Below, piece after piece: positions 1 to 11,980 of a stretch of DNA of 64,000 bases. The position numbers and the translations under genes were made by a program. The notes under the pieces are model-generated. The model had not been told where the DNA came from. It saw only the letters and a program-made list of their open reading frames with translations, and ran no database searches. Each line of letters opens with the position of its first letter. Position 1 is the stretch's first letter. This stretch comes from Mucidula mucida (taxonomy: Eukaryota > Basidiomycota > Agaricomycetes > Agaricales > Physalacriaceae): contig JADNYV010000072.1 in assembly GCA_015501055.1 (NCBI GenBank), positions 1-64,000 on the forward strand, in the 5' to 3' direction.

Positions 1-988
1 CTTCAAAATGGCCGGTAATACACTCCCTGCTCTTTCAGAAGCGAAAATTTGCGGTCCCGGCGAAATTTGGGCAATTTTCGGAGCCCGGCCTCAAGTTCGG
101 ACAAAAACTAGGCTCTGAGACCATGCCGGTCCAGGATTCGGACAAGAAACGGGGCCACAGGCCAAAAATCGGTTCGGACATCAAGTAGGCAAAACAGGCA
201 AAATTTAGGACGACATCTAGTAGCACTATTGGGGGTCCTGATGGCAGCCCAATGGGCTGGGTCCTGAAACCAAGACGAAAGCTCCGATGTGCTTCTCCTT
301 CGGCGAGTCTTTCCATTTCCGAGGAGACGGACAGTGGCTGATGACCGCGTAGGCGCCTTCAGCTGTTTGGCGAAGCCGTTTGTGGTTCAAACTGCATCTC
401 GTCGTTGCCAAGTCGTTTTTAGTTCATGACATGCGATTTGCCCCATCGTCCGACCCTCAGAAGTTCAAAGACCAGATATCGAACATGCGTACGACGATCT
501 TTGGGTATCCACTCCTCATCACTGCCAAACCTATATTCGTATTATCCGACACAGTCGCAGCAATGATACAGATTCTCGTACTCGTCAAGTATCTTAGACA
601 AGCTCAATGCACGACCAATTTTGAACAAGAACCATTTCCAATTGAAGAAGAGCGGTTACCATTTCAGTCGAAAGGCTCATGACATACCGTCGGGAAGGGA
701 CCGGAGTTCGCATCTTTACTTAACTCTCCCATCATGCACTAAGCTCACCGCCTGCCCCCCCCTCAATACTTATCCTTGCGATACTAACCGACAATTTTAT
801 CGACATTACTAGCATGAGGACTGACCGCGGCGGAGAAGATTATTTTCTTCCGTGAGTGGTACTTTTCATCTGTCTTTCCTCTGTAACGCGATCTGGACAG
901 CCAATCACTGTATTGGAAGGTGTTCGAGAGCTATTCGTGCGTGCAGATGACACCGCTGGGTTAGGCTGCTGATGCACCTTGCAGCCCG
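1..988. other. Region without a supported gene
   Basis: No convincing gene was seen. Between about 90 and 190 a short motif resembling TTCGGACAA recurs three times at roughly 45-55 bp spacing, which looks like a degenerate local repeat. The rest may hold the upstream region of the F-box gene that starts at 989. Confidence 0.4.
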
Positions 989-2759
989 ATGGAGGATGCG
1001 GCCCCCAAACCGGTCAATATGGCCGTGGAGGCAGAGGACTGGCATCTTCGACACGAACACCGCCGCACCCTCATGCGCTTCGCTCCCTTTCCCCTTCTCG
1101 GGACACTTCCCAATGAGCTTCTCCTCCATATATTCAGCTATCTCCTCTCTGCGGACCTGTATCATGTCGCCTGTACTTGCTGGACATTCTACAACCTATC
1201 CGTAAAGGAAATAAACAAGGATGTAACTTTTAACATGGGCAATGAGCGAGTCTTATACAGCTCTCGTATTTGGCGCTTGCGTACGCCCGAGATGGACAGG
1301 GTGCCCATAACCCTCACCTTGTCCTCTACTAAATCGAACACGTTTGGATCCTTGTATAATCGGTTCCAATCGTTTATATCTCTCAAAAGCCTTATGTTTA
1401 GTAACATGGACCTGCTGGGATCTACGCGCGTGTATGAGGTGCTGCCTCTGTTCCCCAATCTCCGTCGTCTCTCCTTTGTCAAATGCCTTTTACCCCAATG
1501 TCCACCCGCGACAGCAGCCACTTTTGTGAATCTGCCGATAGAAGAACTCGACATTATTTTCATCACCTGGGAGGCCCCTTCGCCTCCGATGGTGGCGCAC
1601 TTTGTACAGCACCAGAACCACATGCAGATGTGGGCTGCCAATCTGCACGGCATGCAGCACAACCCCCAGGCCGTGGCGATTCCTGGGGGGCAAGCGCATC
1701 ATCAACCGCACCATGTCCTCTTGAATCAGCAGGGGGTTCAGCAACCAGCTGTGCCCCATGCCGTGTTACCGGGCCCACCTTTACCGGGGCCGCTTCTACC
1801 GACATTCCACTTTGTCCACCAGCCCAATCCCGCCAACCTCTTCCACGCGATGCAGGCCGCCCAGTTCCCGGCGCTTCCGGAGGATGCCCTCGTGCGCTTT
1901 GGCGCCCTCAATCTAGCGTCCGCGCCCAACCTTAGAATCCTGCGGTTGGATTGGTCAGACACCATCGCGACGTACGTGTTTAACGAGAACCTGATGCGCC
2001 ATCCGCCGTGCACGGCGCGCCTCCACACGCTCGAGCTGCGGGGGCTTGACGAGACCAAGGCCATCGGGGGGAATCTTCACGAATATCTCACGTCGACGAC
2101 GAGGCTCCTCCGCGAGTCGCCGCTCCTCGAACGGCTTGGGTTGATGCCAGATACGCGGCTCAAGCGGTTGCCTTTTGACTTTGAGCTCAAGGCTACGCAC
2201 ACGTACCGTGGGCCGCTAGAGTCGTTTGGGGCGTTTAGGATTGCGGAGACGGTGAGGCATGTGGTGGGGTTGAACGAGATCCACGCGACAAGGTTAGCGG
2301 CGTGTTTCCCGATAGGGCTGCCGCGGGTGGAGAGCGTCGAGCTGAGGTTGCAGGCGTGGGATATCGAGGTTTTGCACTGTGCCGTTTACGCCTTTCCGAG
2401 TGTGCGGGACCTGAGGATCAAGTACTATGGCGCCGATGAACCTTCGGAGGTTTGTTTATTGACAGCCTTTTTTCGTTAGCCAGCACTGACTTTCATAAAA
2501 CTCCCAGCACACGTTGGTGTCTTTCCCTTATGAATTCCTGCCTCGGCTGCCGTCGTTAAGTGTCCTGCACATCTACGGGCTTGGATCCGCACGTCCCAAA
2601 GGAAAAGTGTTCAGAGATGGGTTTAGATTCATGGGCAAGAAGCTGCGGAATCTTGTGGAAGTGAGACTGCAAGCAGGCGCTGTCTGGAGGCGAGCCAGCG
2701 TTCAGGACGACGATTGGTGTATGCGAATTGACGGGCACGACGCAGACGATAAACTGTAA
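989..2759 (+). CDS. F-box domain protein
   Basis: Predicted F-box protein of about 580 residues, a likely substrate receptor for an SCF-type ubiquitin ligase. An F-box-like segment (LPNELLLHIFSYLLSADLYH) lies near residues 38-57, followed by a Cys/Trp-containing stretch typical of F-box helices. Leucine-rich, LRR-like text follows. A His/Pro/Gln-rich insertion at roughly residues 210-290 is low complexity. The first exon runs from 989 to about 2451; a short intron (gtttgt...cccag, ending near 2507) joins it to a second exon ending at the stop at 2757-2759, which keeps the frame open (VSFPYEFLPRLPSLSVLHIYG). The substrate cannot be inferred. The ATG at 989 was chosen because the F-box lies close behind it. 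Confidence 0.75.
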
Positions 2760-2931
2760 TGTATTAAAACGCATTGTGTAGACGACGAGCTGTACTGATG
2801 ACTTGGAAATCTGTACAACATTACACTTGTTAATTCTACAGTGGTTATAATGATACAGGATAAATTACAGTTTAGCGTGGCGCACAGGTCTCGTCATCTG
2901 ATTCCAACGTACAGAATTAGTCGTAGCTCTT

Positions 2932-5069
2932 TCATACAACCTCCTTCCTCTCTTCTTCGCTTTTCACTTCCATGGAAGGCCCTCGAACCATCTGTCCAAC
3001 CTCGGCAGCCTGCATGTGATCCTTCATTCTGGCTATCACTTTGGCGTGGGCATTCCACGGCCGCACATCGGACGCGAACAACTCGTCCATCATCTCCAGC
3101 GGAACCTGTTTTGTTTCCGGTAGCAGGAACTATAGGGCGAAAGCTGTAAGCACACGGTCTACCTCTGTCCACCCAACTTACAAAAATGAAAACCACGGAG
3201 CAGACCATGAGACTGGCGAAGAACAGATACACTCCGTAGTCCATGGCCGCGAACATCTGTGGCGTAAAGCGGGCGACGAGGAAGCTGTATGGAAGAACGA
3301 TCAGAACGCGGACCCCATCCTACTTGAGCTTCTTACGTGAACAGCCAATTCGACGCCGCCATGCAAGCTTGCGTGAACGTGCGGACGTGCTGCGGGAACA
3401 TTTCAGCGCCGATGACCCACGGCGTGCCGTTCCACGTGGGCGAGTAGAAGAGCGTCCATATGTAAAAGGCGGCCACGGCACTGCGCCCGCCTGCGTCAAC
3501 ACTTCCGCCAGAGGAGCCGGAGGGATTAGCGATGGCGATGTAGGCGGCGATGTAGTACATGCTGACGGCGCCGCCCGAAGCGCCGATCATTAGGAGCGGA
3601 CGGCGGCCGAGCTGGTCGACGAGGTAGAGGAGCCATGCCATGGCGCAAACGAGCTTGACTAGAATCACAAAATCAACAATATGTCATGGGCGTCCCGATG
3701 AAGGACGTACTGATACCGTACACGCCTGTAGTGAGCAACGACGTGTTCGACCCGGATATACCAATGGACTTGAAGATGGTCGGTCTGGTTTTTCATCAGC
3801 AATGACACGTATAGAGGAGAGAGCACATACGAGTAATAGTTGATCGCGTTTATACCCGTGGCGTTTTGCCACATGAACAAACTGACACCGAGCAAAAGGC
3901 GCTGGATGAGTTTTCTATCTGCGAATACCGTCCTGATAGGTCCTAAGAATCCAGCACCAGCAAGACTTCGCTCGTGCGCGACGGCCGCTTCCATCTCACT
4001 AAACTCCTGCACGATATACGGCGCGTCGGATGGGAGATTGCGGAGGTAGCTGAGGTTTCTCAGCGCGTCGCCGTTGCGGTCACGAGTGATGAGGAAACGA
4101 GGGGACTCTACGATCAAGAACGATCCGAGAAAGAGCAGACCACCGGGCTGCACGCCACAGAAATAATTAGGAACCAGAAAAGGTTACAAGCCGAAAGGAC
4201 ATACCACGAGTTGAACAGCGAAAGCTACAAGCCACTGTTTATGACTAGGACCTATATGTTCTGTCACACCATAGTTAATCCAGAAGCCTGCCAGACCTTT
4301 TTCAGCATTGCTTTTCAGCACAACATCAGAGGGCAGCATACCAACAACACCTCCAATCTGCCAACAGAGCTCGTACATCCCGATGAGGCGTCCACGAATA
4401 GCCGGAGGGGCAATTTCAGCGACGTATATAGGCTGTGAATAACCATGAGTTCAATGCCGGAGTCGAAAAACGCCACACGCACAGCCAGATTAGATGCAGC
4501 ACCGATGGCTAGTCCCACCACCACACGGCCGCCATAGATGATTCCAAGACCGGTAGAGCTTCTACAAAACAATGTCAATCAACAATCCCAAGGATACATA
4601 GATGAAACGCACGATGCACCCGTCTGCAACGCCGCGCCCAGCACAAACACCGCCCCCGCTAGAACCAGCCCAAACTTTCTCCCTAAAAAGTACCCAATCG
4701 GATACCCGAAAATTGCGCCAAAAAAGCATCTTTTCGAAAATCATTAGCACACTCTCAACCAAATTACTTGAGAGAGAGTACACACCCAGCCTGATACATG
4801 GACACAATATTCGCATTGATCGTGTTCAGCTCCGTCGCGCTCTTCTCATTAAGCCCAAACTCCTCCTTGAACGAGTCCAGCGAAATAGATGTCCCGATGA
4901 ACGCCGAGTCATATCTACCACCACGATCAACTTGTGCAAGTGGACGCGACCAGGAAACGCACCCAATCATCACAGCCGCAAACGTCGCGACGAACGCGTT
5001 AAAGTAGACACGCCATGAGTACACCTCGGGCGGCGTAGGTCGGTCTTCGATGCGCGCGAGCTTGGCCAT
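2932..5069 (-). CDS. MFS sugar/quinate permease (qutD-like)
   Basis: Plasma-membrane transporter of the major facilitator superfamily, sugar-porter type, closest in pattern to fungal quinate permeases. The start MAKLARIEDRPTPPEVYSWR matches the usual quinate-permease N terminus. Removing a 48-nt intron (4962-4915) restores the conserved MIGYDSAFIGTS segment. Later exons give FFGAIFGYPIGYFLGRKFG (loop 2-3 MFS motif), GMYELCWQIGGVVG, ESPRFLITRDRNGDALRNL, the NATGINAINYYS motif of sugar porters, DQLGRRPLLMIGASGG, and a cytoplasmic tail rich in charged residues ending at the stop 2934-2932. At least six introns are needed. The DHQase-like copy at 5692-6273 is its upstream neighbour, and a shikimate/quinate dehydrogenase lies at 32.9 kb, which supports quinate as the substrate by context. 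Another polyol or sugar substrate cannot be excluded. Confidence 0.85.
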
Positions 5070-5540
5070 CGATAGTATAAGTATTAGCAGGACTGGAAAA
5101 AAAAAGACGGCAAGTGACAAAGAAGGGTGTGTCATCTTTTTATAGAGAGGGGGCTCATCTTTGCGGCTGCCCACCCCGCATACCGGTGGTGGGGAGGGAT
5201 TTTCCGCTCGATTGTCCCTCTTGCAAGCTCTTGCACCGACGGGCACAGTGATTATAAGCGCTCTGATTGGTGGAAAGAGGAGGAGAGACGATGTTCCGCG
5301 GGTTAATCCCCATATTAACGTGATGCCCGATTGGTGAGTTACCCAGATCTCATTCAAGCGGAAGAAGCCAAAGGCAACGGTCATGCCTACCAAGCTGTAG
5401 ACAGCAGGAAGAAATCCTCATAGCTCATCTCATGAGCCGCTGCTGCACAAGGTTGTTGTCAACGTCCGTTGAATGCGAGGCTAGTACGTCATCAAACCAC
5501 TAATTTGGACTGTTCCCCACTTCCACCTCAAACAAATTGA
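5070..5540. other. Intergenic region upstream of the permease
   Basis: Non-coding interval between the permease start and the decayed duplication arm. Open frames that read through it on the minus strand only extend the permease frame upstream past its ATG. It probably contains the permease promoter; no individual site could be identified. Confidence 0.4.
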
Positions 5541-7215
5541 GAATCAAGAATCAACATATCATGGCCCTTTCCGCCATTGTAATCATTGAAATGTCCAGTT
5601 ACATCTTGCTATACTCCTCTATTGCTCTTGCAATATGGTGAGTCTAATGAATTTGACAGCCAATACAGAATCTTTCATCATCTCTCATCTTTCACTTGCT
5701 CTCCTTCCTAAACTTCGGACTTGTTGCCACAAAATTGACCATGTATTCTATCCCAAACATTATCATTCCATAACATGTATAGAAGGAAATCAAGACAAAC
5801 TGTATCCCTTCATGCCGAGCCCAACAATAATGGATGTAGCCTTGTCCGAGGAATACAAATGATGCCTAAACTCCTCTTGTGCATATACATTCAACACATG
5901 CAGCTCCAAAAATGGTATACCCACACCCACCAGCGCGTCCCTTATAGCCACAGATGTATGTGTATATGCACCTCCCAATACACAACAATAGTATCCCTCC
6001 CAGTTAATTTGATTGAAGAGAGGTAGACAGCTCACCAGGATTAATAACAATCCCTGTCATGCCCTGCTCTTGCACTTGCTGAATGCAATCAATAATTGTG
6101 CCCTCATAGTTACTCTAAAAGTCAGCAAACTGCGCCCCGTGCTTGTCTGTAACGGCTTTGGCGGTGCAGACAACATCGAGGACGGTGTCGAAGCCGTAGA
6201 TGTGCGGCTTGCGTGTGCTGAGGAGGTTGAGGTTAGGGTTATTGATGAGGAGGATGTTTGTGGGGGTGGACATGGCTGTTGATAAAGAAGGCAACATGAT
6301 TTTTTGGACGGCTTTCCGGGTCAGGAGACGGGCCAGCGTGTTTTAATAGACAAAGACAAACATATTCATGTATTAGAAATCTTACCTGTGTTTGCCATCC
6401 ACTAACAATCAAACAGAAATGGTGAGCCTTTCATGCCCGGCTTCTAACATGCACAAACACTGGTGTCTCACTGAAAACTGATTGTTTGTACTGTCTTGCT
6501 CTAATCTGGTGAATTCAACCACCTCTGAACCTTCTTTGTGTAACTCGCTGTTCCAGTTTGACACAGCTACATAGGAGTCTTAAATGGACATTATTCAGTA
6601 AGCATTCTATTTAGCGACTCAATAAGAGACATTGAAATTATAGCTACCTATACCTTAATGCTTACCAATATTCTTAATGCGGGAAGTAGTCTGCTCTTGA
6701 ATCTCTTCAGCGCACTTGATGTCGATAACACAACACAATGTGCTGTCCTTCCTAAGTGTCCTTAGTTGGCATAAGCTTTGGTAAAACTGAAAGGCACCTC
6801 TTTAACTGAACAATATCTGATGTATTTAATTTTAAAGACTATTGATGCATCAAGCTGCAAGATTGAAACACTTTGTGTAGCATGATTGATGATCTCTGGA
6901 CTATTGGTTTCTAGACGAGTCAATAAAGTGGCACTTCTACTATAAGAAGGAACAGCTACGACATGACAAAGATAGGCAAGGCATTGTATTAATCAATATC
7001 ACAATCAACAGCCACACTTATGCAATTGTGCTTGTATTTAAGGCAACTCCTATGTGCCTGTTCAATCCATTAAAGAGATATCATCTGCATCCTACTTGAC
7101 TTCATCAACAATTTACCATGTTCTTTCTCACTGACCAGCTTGGGCTAAACAATGAGCTTCAATCTTGCTACGGCAGATAGGTATGTTATAGTGGTTATTA
7201 CTATCACTGTGAACA
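5540..7215 (-). repeat. Decayed arm of an inverted segmental duplication
   Basis: This stretch is an inverted copy of about 31225-32650. Reading the minus strand from 5540 back to 7215 follows the DHQase gene, its promoter side and the region beyond it in the other copy, with recognisable matches at 5680-5735, 6060-6273, 6480-6560, 6660-6730, 6755-6860, 6865-6990 and 7183-7215. A stretch near 7000-7180 has no obvious partner and looks like a later insertion. Most differences are C-to-T or G-to-A relative to the other arm, and CpG is scarce here, so the arm resembles RIP-like or methylation-driven decay. Confidence 0.8.
5692..6273 (-). pseudogene. Decayed type II 3-dehydroquinate dehydratase
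   Basis: Dead copy of the small (about 16 kDa) type II dehydroquinase that converts 3-dehydroquinate to 3-dehydroshikimate. The N terminus reads MSTPTNILLINNPNLNLLST where the family has GPNLNLLGTREP, so glycines have become Asn or Ser and the Glu after the key Arg has become Lys. The codon after GAQFADF is TAG where the other copy has CAG. Later exons still show [42 protein letters not shown] and [10 protein letters not shown] before the stop at 5692-5694. Transitions of the C:G to T:A type dominate. It sits behind the permease gene on the same strand, as a real quinate-cluster gene might, but cannot make an intact enzyme. Confidence 0.88.
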
Positions 7216-9205
7216 TTAAAAAGGATATTGATCATTTATTTGTCATTGGTGGTCTGGATAAATATGTGACATCATCCAATCTTTGAATCATTAGCTGAAT
7301 GATCCATTTCATCTAATACCTGCTGAATGATGTTGATTAGATGATAATTAGCCTGTCTGTAAATACTTTTCAGCCAAACTTACTCAGATATTGTAGTGTA
7401 TATAAGCAGTACTTTCTTCAGCCCAGGTAACAGTATAAACCTGGCATTGAATGACAACAGGTATTATAACTAGCACTAACAACCAACTGTAAGAAAATGA
7501 AAGCAACACATCAATGAATAGGTGAGTTATAAAGTTGGCGGGACTGGACAGGTGCAGAATACCTGCAAATTCAAAACTAATTATACTACTACTGAACAGG
7601 CTTATATACTCTAATGTATATGCCATAAATAATAATTGGAGGATTACATAGTCAGCGGGAATGGATGCAAGTCGGTGGGTATGACACCAGTGGAGTGCAC
7701 CGGGATTGGGATGACTGGAGTCAAGTGCAGCAATGCACTTGATATTCCAACACCAACCAAACTTCATAAGGCCTAGGCAACCACTTGTGCTGTTAATGCA
7801 TCATGCACGCACGCTCAGCGCGAGTATGTGTACAAGGCCAATTTAAATGGTCTGGGTCTGTGATGTTATCCAGAAATTTTCCTAAACTCTGACCACTTTC
7901 TCCTTGCTCCTTCTCACATGGAATTCACCAAACTTAAGAACGGAAGTGCATTCAGCAGCAAGGACGTGCTACCAGACAAAGACACAAGACCAGACGGAGA
8001 CACACTACCAGATGAGACGAGAATGCAAGGTTGGACAAGGACATGCCACTGGTTGAGGACACAACATCAAACAAGGATGCAACACCGAATGAGGACACAA
8101 TACCGGACGAGGACACAATATCGGATGAGGACACAATACACAACACTAGATAAGGACCAAAACCAGGCGGGGACACAATACACAACACTAGATGAGGATG
8201 CAAAACCAGGTGAGGCCCCAACACCGAATGAAGAACAACAATGACAGCAGCCAGGATACGGTGCCAACAAGGATACAGCAGGTGCAACCTGGACAATAAC
8301 AATGGCTACAATGCGCGCATTAACAATAGCAAAGAGGATTTAACAGTGGCACAACTATAACAAGGCACGGCCGCAACCACAAGGAGAGATAACAACAGTG
8401 GCAAAGCACAACCTCAAAACCCCAACAAAAGCAGCCACTCCTTTCGGCAACAAGTATTCTGAAGCAGGCAAGCATGCAACACCGGCGCTAAGGACACATT
8501 AGCCGCAATGCTTGCAAGGAGAGAAGGGAAGTCTGGCGGAGATGTTGAGAAGGGAACGATGGTGGCGGTGGCTCTTACAATACCTATGTTCAACTTAATG
8601 CAATATGCTTTTGCTTATCTTTCTTGTCTTGTGATTGTAACATGAATGTGGTGATATTTGAGCTACTAGAGAATATCAGAATGAGTAAAATTTAGTCTTG
8701 AAATGGATAGGAAATAGCTGTTCTATGAATGTAAGCTATGCAGATGCTGGATAGAAAATCATTCAGATATGAGCTAACAATTATCCATAAAGCAGGTAGA
8801 ATTGGTCAGTAGTTGTGCTGGTTGAAAACAGCTCATTTGGGGTGCTTTTTATCCTCTTCACAGAGGATGATTAGCAACCTAAAATCAACCATCACATAGT
8901 TAACTTTGATCGTTAATCATTGCTGGTTGGTTTTCATCAGTTTTGGCGCTTACAGTGTATGATGGCCGCAGCACTGACTCCCTTTAAAGCATCATTTTGA
9001 CAGTGGTCATCTGTCTCCAATGACTATCTACTAAGACTATGTTTAAATATCCTTGGCATTGGTATTAATGGCAGGCAGGTAAGTAAAGCCCCACTTGCAA
9101 CAAAACAATGATTAAAATCAACAAATAGTAATACAAATCCAAGAAGAACTCATTATATACTTCGTACATGTGTTGCAGTCCGAAACGTCTACGTCAACGC
9201 ATTCT
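7215..9205. other. AT-rich region without a gene
   Basis: AT-rich DNA with scattered short frames and no recognisable protein apart from the degenerate hexapeptide repeat at about 7960-8240. CpG is rare up to about 7.8 kb, continuing the decayed look of the duplication arm. No RNA gene was recognised. Confidence 0.45.
7960..8245 (+). repeat. Degenerate 18-bp minisatellite
   Basis: Imperfect tandem copies of an 18-bp unit close to GAGGACACAATACCGGAC. In one frame it encodes a hexapeptide like EDTIPD (EDTIPDEDTISDEDTI near 8092-8140). Copies between 7960 and 8240 differ by substitutions and small indels, so no single frame stays open throughout. There is no start codon context, splice pattern or flanking domain to argue for a real repeat protein, though it may be the remnant of one. 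Confidence 0.7.
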
Positions 9206-11475
9206 TCAATGCCACAACAGAGCTAGACAAGCAGTGAACCCTACGGCAGCCAAAGTCATGCCCACGCTCGCCTTGACACCAATAGCCCCACTCTGGCTTC
9301 CCTTGCTCGTACTACTGAAGTCCCTCCCGTCGCCCCCACTGTGACCATTACTCGTCTCCAACACCGACTGGTCTACCGTGGCCGTGTTCACCAGCTTCGT
9401 ATGCGCAGTAGTCGCAAACGTCGTTGATGGCACAGCATCCGACTCGGTCTGCGCCTCATCGCTCAAGAAAACTAATGCAAACCCAGGCGCAGGAACTGTA
9501 ATGGGGCAAACATTATTCGCCTGGTCGCATGTCACAGTTTGGACATCCTCATCGCCCATTAGACGCCCGTCGCTCGCAAAGTGATCGCCAAATGTCTGCC
9601 CAGCCCACATAAAGTTACCCTTCTGGGATACGGAGTCAGCAGCGAGGTATCTTGAAGTAGACGTTAGTAGATTGAAGTACAAAAACAAAAGAAACACTCA
9701 CTTGACTTTGACCGTGGCGGGTGTCACGTTGCTTTGACCAGTTTCTCCCCCGCCAATCGCTATCGAGGCCGTATACGTGCTGCCGCCAGTAGGATCCGTG
9801 ATATAATTGAACAACGCCACGCGTACAGGATTGCCATTCTCGTATATCGCGTACGCAGGCGTGAATTCGTTGCCAGTGTTCGCATTGAGATCTAGGATCT
9901 GCGAGGTGTTGGACGCGCCAAGGGCTTCAGCCATAATTAATGCGGCATAATACACAGGTCCAATGGTCCACTGATGGTAGGTCGACTGATTCGTCGGAGG
10001 GGCTAGAAACGATGTGATAAGTTGCAGCCCCGGACGTGTGAGCATCACATACGAGTGAACGGCTATGGGCGATGATAAGCTTCGTGATAGATTCGAGTGT
10101 GTAAGACTTACATTATAAAACACATTCTGACCACCAACGTGAAACAACGCTCCCGAAAAATTGGAATAGGCCAGCTGCATAGAGTAATCCAAGGCCCACA
10201 AAGCAGCGCCAAAAGAATCACTGATACCGGCAAACCCACCACACGACGCTGAGTTGGTTTCGAACATGATTAAACCCTTGCCTTTCTCTTGAGCATAAGC
10301 CGTCGAGTCCACATACTGACCCGCCAAATTCTGTCCGGCGGTGTGGGTAAGATAGTTTGGGAAAAGCTCTTGTGGGTCGCGAGGTGTGCCGACGCCGAAT
10401 TGCGCGAAACAATTGTCCGTCGGGTAACGCTCGACAGACAGGAATGCAAGGTTCTCTGAATAAGTGTCGACAAAGCCAGTGTCCCAAACCTCGTTCGGCT
10501 GCCAATCTGCGTTCGCGAGACTGGGCCCAATGAGAATATTGCGGTTAGTGTCGTGAGTGTCGCTCGTCATGGCGGCTACCAAGGCGCCAAACTCATCCAC
10601 GTAACTCTGTGGCGTGTAGTCGGCGCCTCTGTGCCCGTGGCGCGCATAAAGATCGGGTTCATTTCCTGCTTGGAGCCCGATCAGAAGGTCACCGAGGATA
10701 CTTTGACCTTGCTCGGCAATGGAAAGGTCGAATGGATCGGTTTCAAAGAAAGGTATGCCTAAGAAGAGTGCGAGTTAGAAAAGAGGGTGACAATATGATA
10801 AAGATTTACCGAGGAACCAGCGGACATTAACGAAACTGGATATACTTTTCATTAGAATGAAGAGATCGGTCGTGTAGTCCAATGGCGGCGTTTGAGTCTG
10901 CGGGCACTTAATATGAGATCAAGCAGCAGTGAAAAACGCCTACAGGATTAGACGAGCTGCTAATGTCTTTGCTGATCATTTTGCCATCTGGAAGCGTGTC
11001 GACGAATTTTGCAGTCTCCTGAGTGTTTCCTCCTACGCGTATCCTGACGCTGCCAGCACGCTGTTGTATATTCGCCATAAGGTTGAGGAAGGGTACGGCG
11101 ATGTACGTCGAATTTTTGCCGACTGGACGTCCGCTCAGCGAGGCAAAAAAGAGCAAGAAGAAAAGGCGACCTACAAGCTTGATTAACCACGGACATTTCT
11201 ACCGAGAAACCAAAGAATGCGCCAGTCTGGGCTATCGAGACACCTGGCGTGCCGCCTTGTTGTAGCTGGATTCCAAAGGCCATAGGTGGTAATGGGTCGG
11301 GAATAGGCGGTGGATTGAGAATTGTAGGGTTATACGCTGCGGCGCCTGTGTAGTCCGCTGCAGGCGCGCTCGAGGCGGCCGTCGTCGCTGGGCCAAGCGG
11401 CTGCTGTTTATACACAGTGACCTGACCATGGACGTTGAGGAAGAGAACGGAGATTACGGCAATGGCGCATTTCAT
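9206..11475 (-). CDS. Glycoside hydrolase family 79 protein (beta-glucuronidase-like)
   Basis: Secreted or cell-surface glycosidase of the GH79 type, which removes glucuronic acid from arabinogalactan or related glycans. The start MKCAIAVISVLFLNVHGQVT is a signal peptide. A mature segment with MAFGIQLQQGG follows, then a barrel region with SVRIRVGGNTQETAKFV. The acid/base Glu is expected in LQAGNEPDLYARHGHRGADY and the nucleophile in GLIMFETNSASCGGF. The C-terminal beta domain (QLAYSNFSGALFHVGGQNVF, later PAPGFALVFL) ends in a Ser/Thr-rich stretch and a hydrophobic tail (VGMTLAAVGFTACLALLWH) that suggests a GPI anchor. Several short introns are present. Both catalytic motifs are intact, so the enzyme looks functional. 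The family call is from motif memory; the exact substrate is not shown by the sequence. Confidence 0.85.
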
Positions 11476-11980
11476 GATTGATTGCGTGCCTGGACAGGGT
11501 CGTCCTTGAGGATGGGGAGAGATGGGGATGGGGGTGGCAGCGACGGTATATATGGGCGGGTATGACGAAGGTAAGAGACAAAGAGGGGTACTGCAGCCCG
11601 CCAGCCGCCAATCGTCCATTATGTAATTAATCCCTAAGTGTGGCGGAATTCTCGTACGTCACGCGTCAATGTCTGAGAACCTCGCGGCGTCGTAGGTTAT
11701 TTTTCGCGTCAAAATGTGGGGGTACTATCTCCTTCATTTTACTTACGCACAAGCCTTTCCATATATCCATATATCTAGATACTTCAAAGTCTGGTACTAG
11801 ACGGACGTGAAGATACTGTATCAAAGGCGGGTCGAAGAAATAACTGTTGTCAATACACTCATGAAAGTTTGGCAAAAACAGTATGAATGAGGTTGACCAG
11901 GGCTTCAAAACGTAGCCTCCAGTTTCAGTCAACACCTTTCTCCACATCGACCAGCTTCCTCATTACATGCTTCTCTACCT
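11476..11980. other. Promoter side of GH79 gene and remnant sequence
   Basis: The first 120 bases include a TATA-like tatata near 11550 at a distance that suits the minus-strand GH79 start. The rest (about 11650-11950) holds open frames on the minus strand with no recognised domain and may be the worn 3' part of the transposon-type gene that follows. Confidence 0.35.

Noticed and set aside
4915..4962. Insertion of 16 residues in the permease (VSWSRPLAQVDRGGR)
   Set aside because: It is a 48-nt intron with proper gt/ag ends; removing it gives the conserved MIGYDSAFIG.
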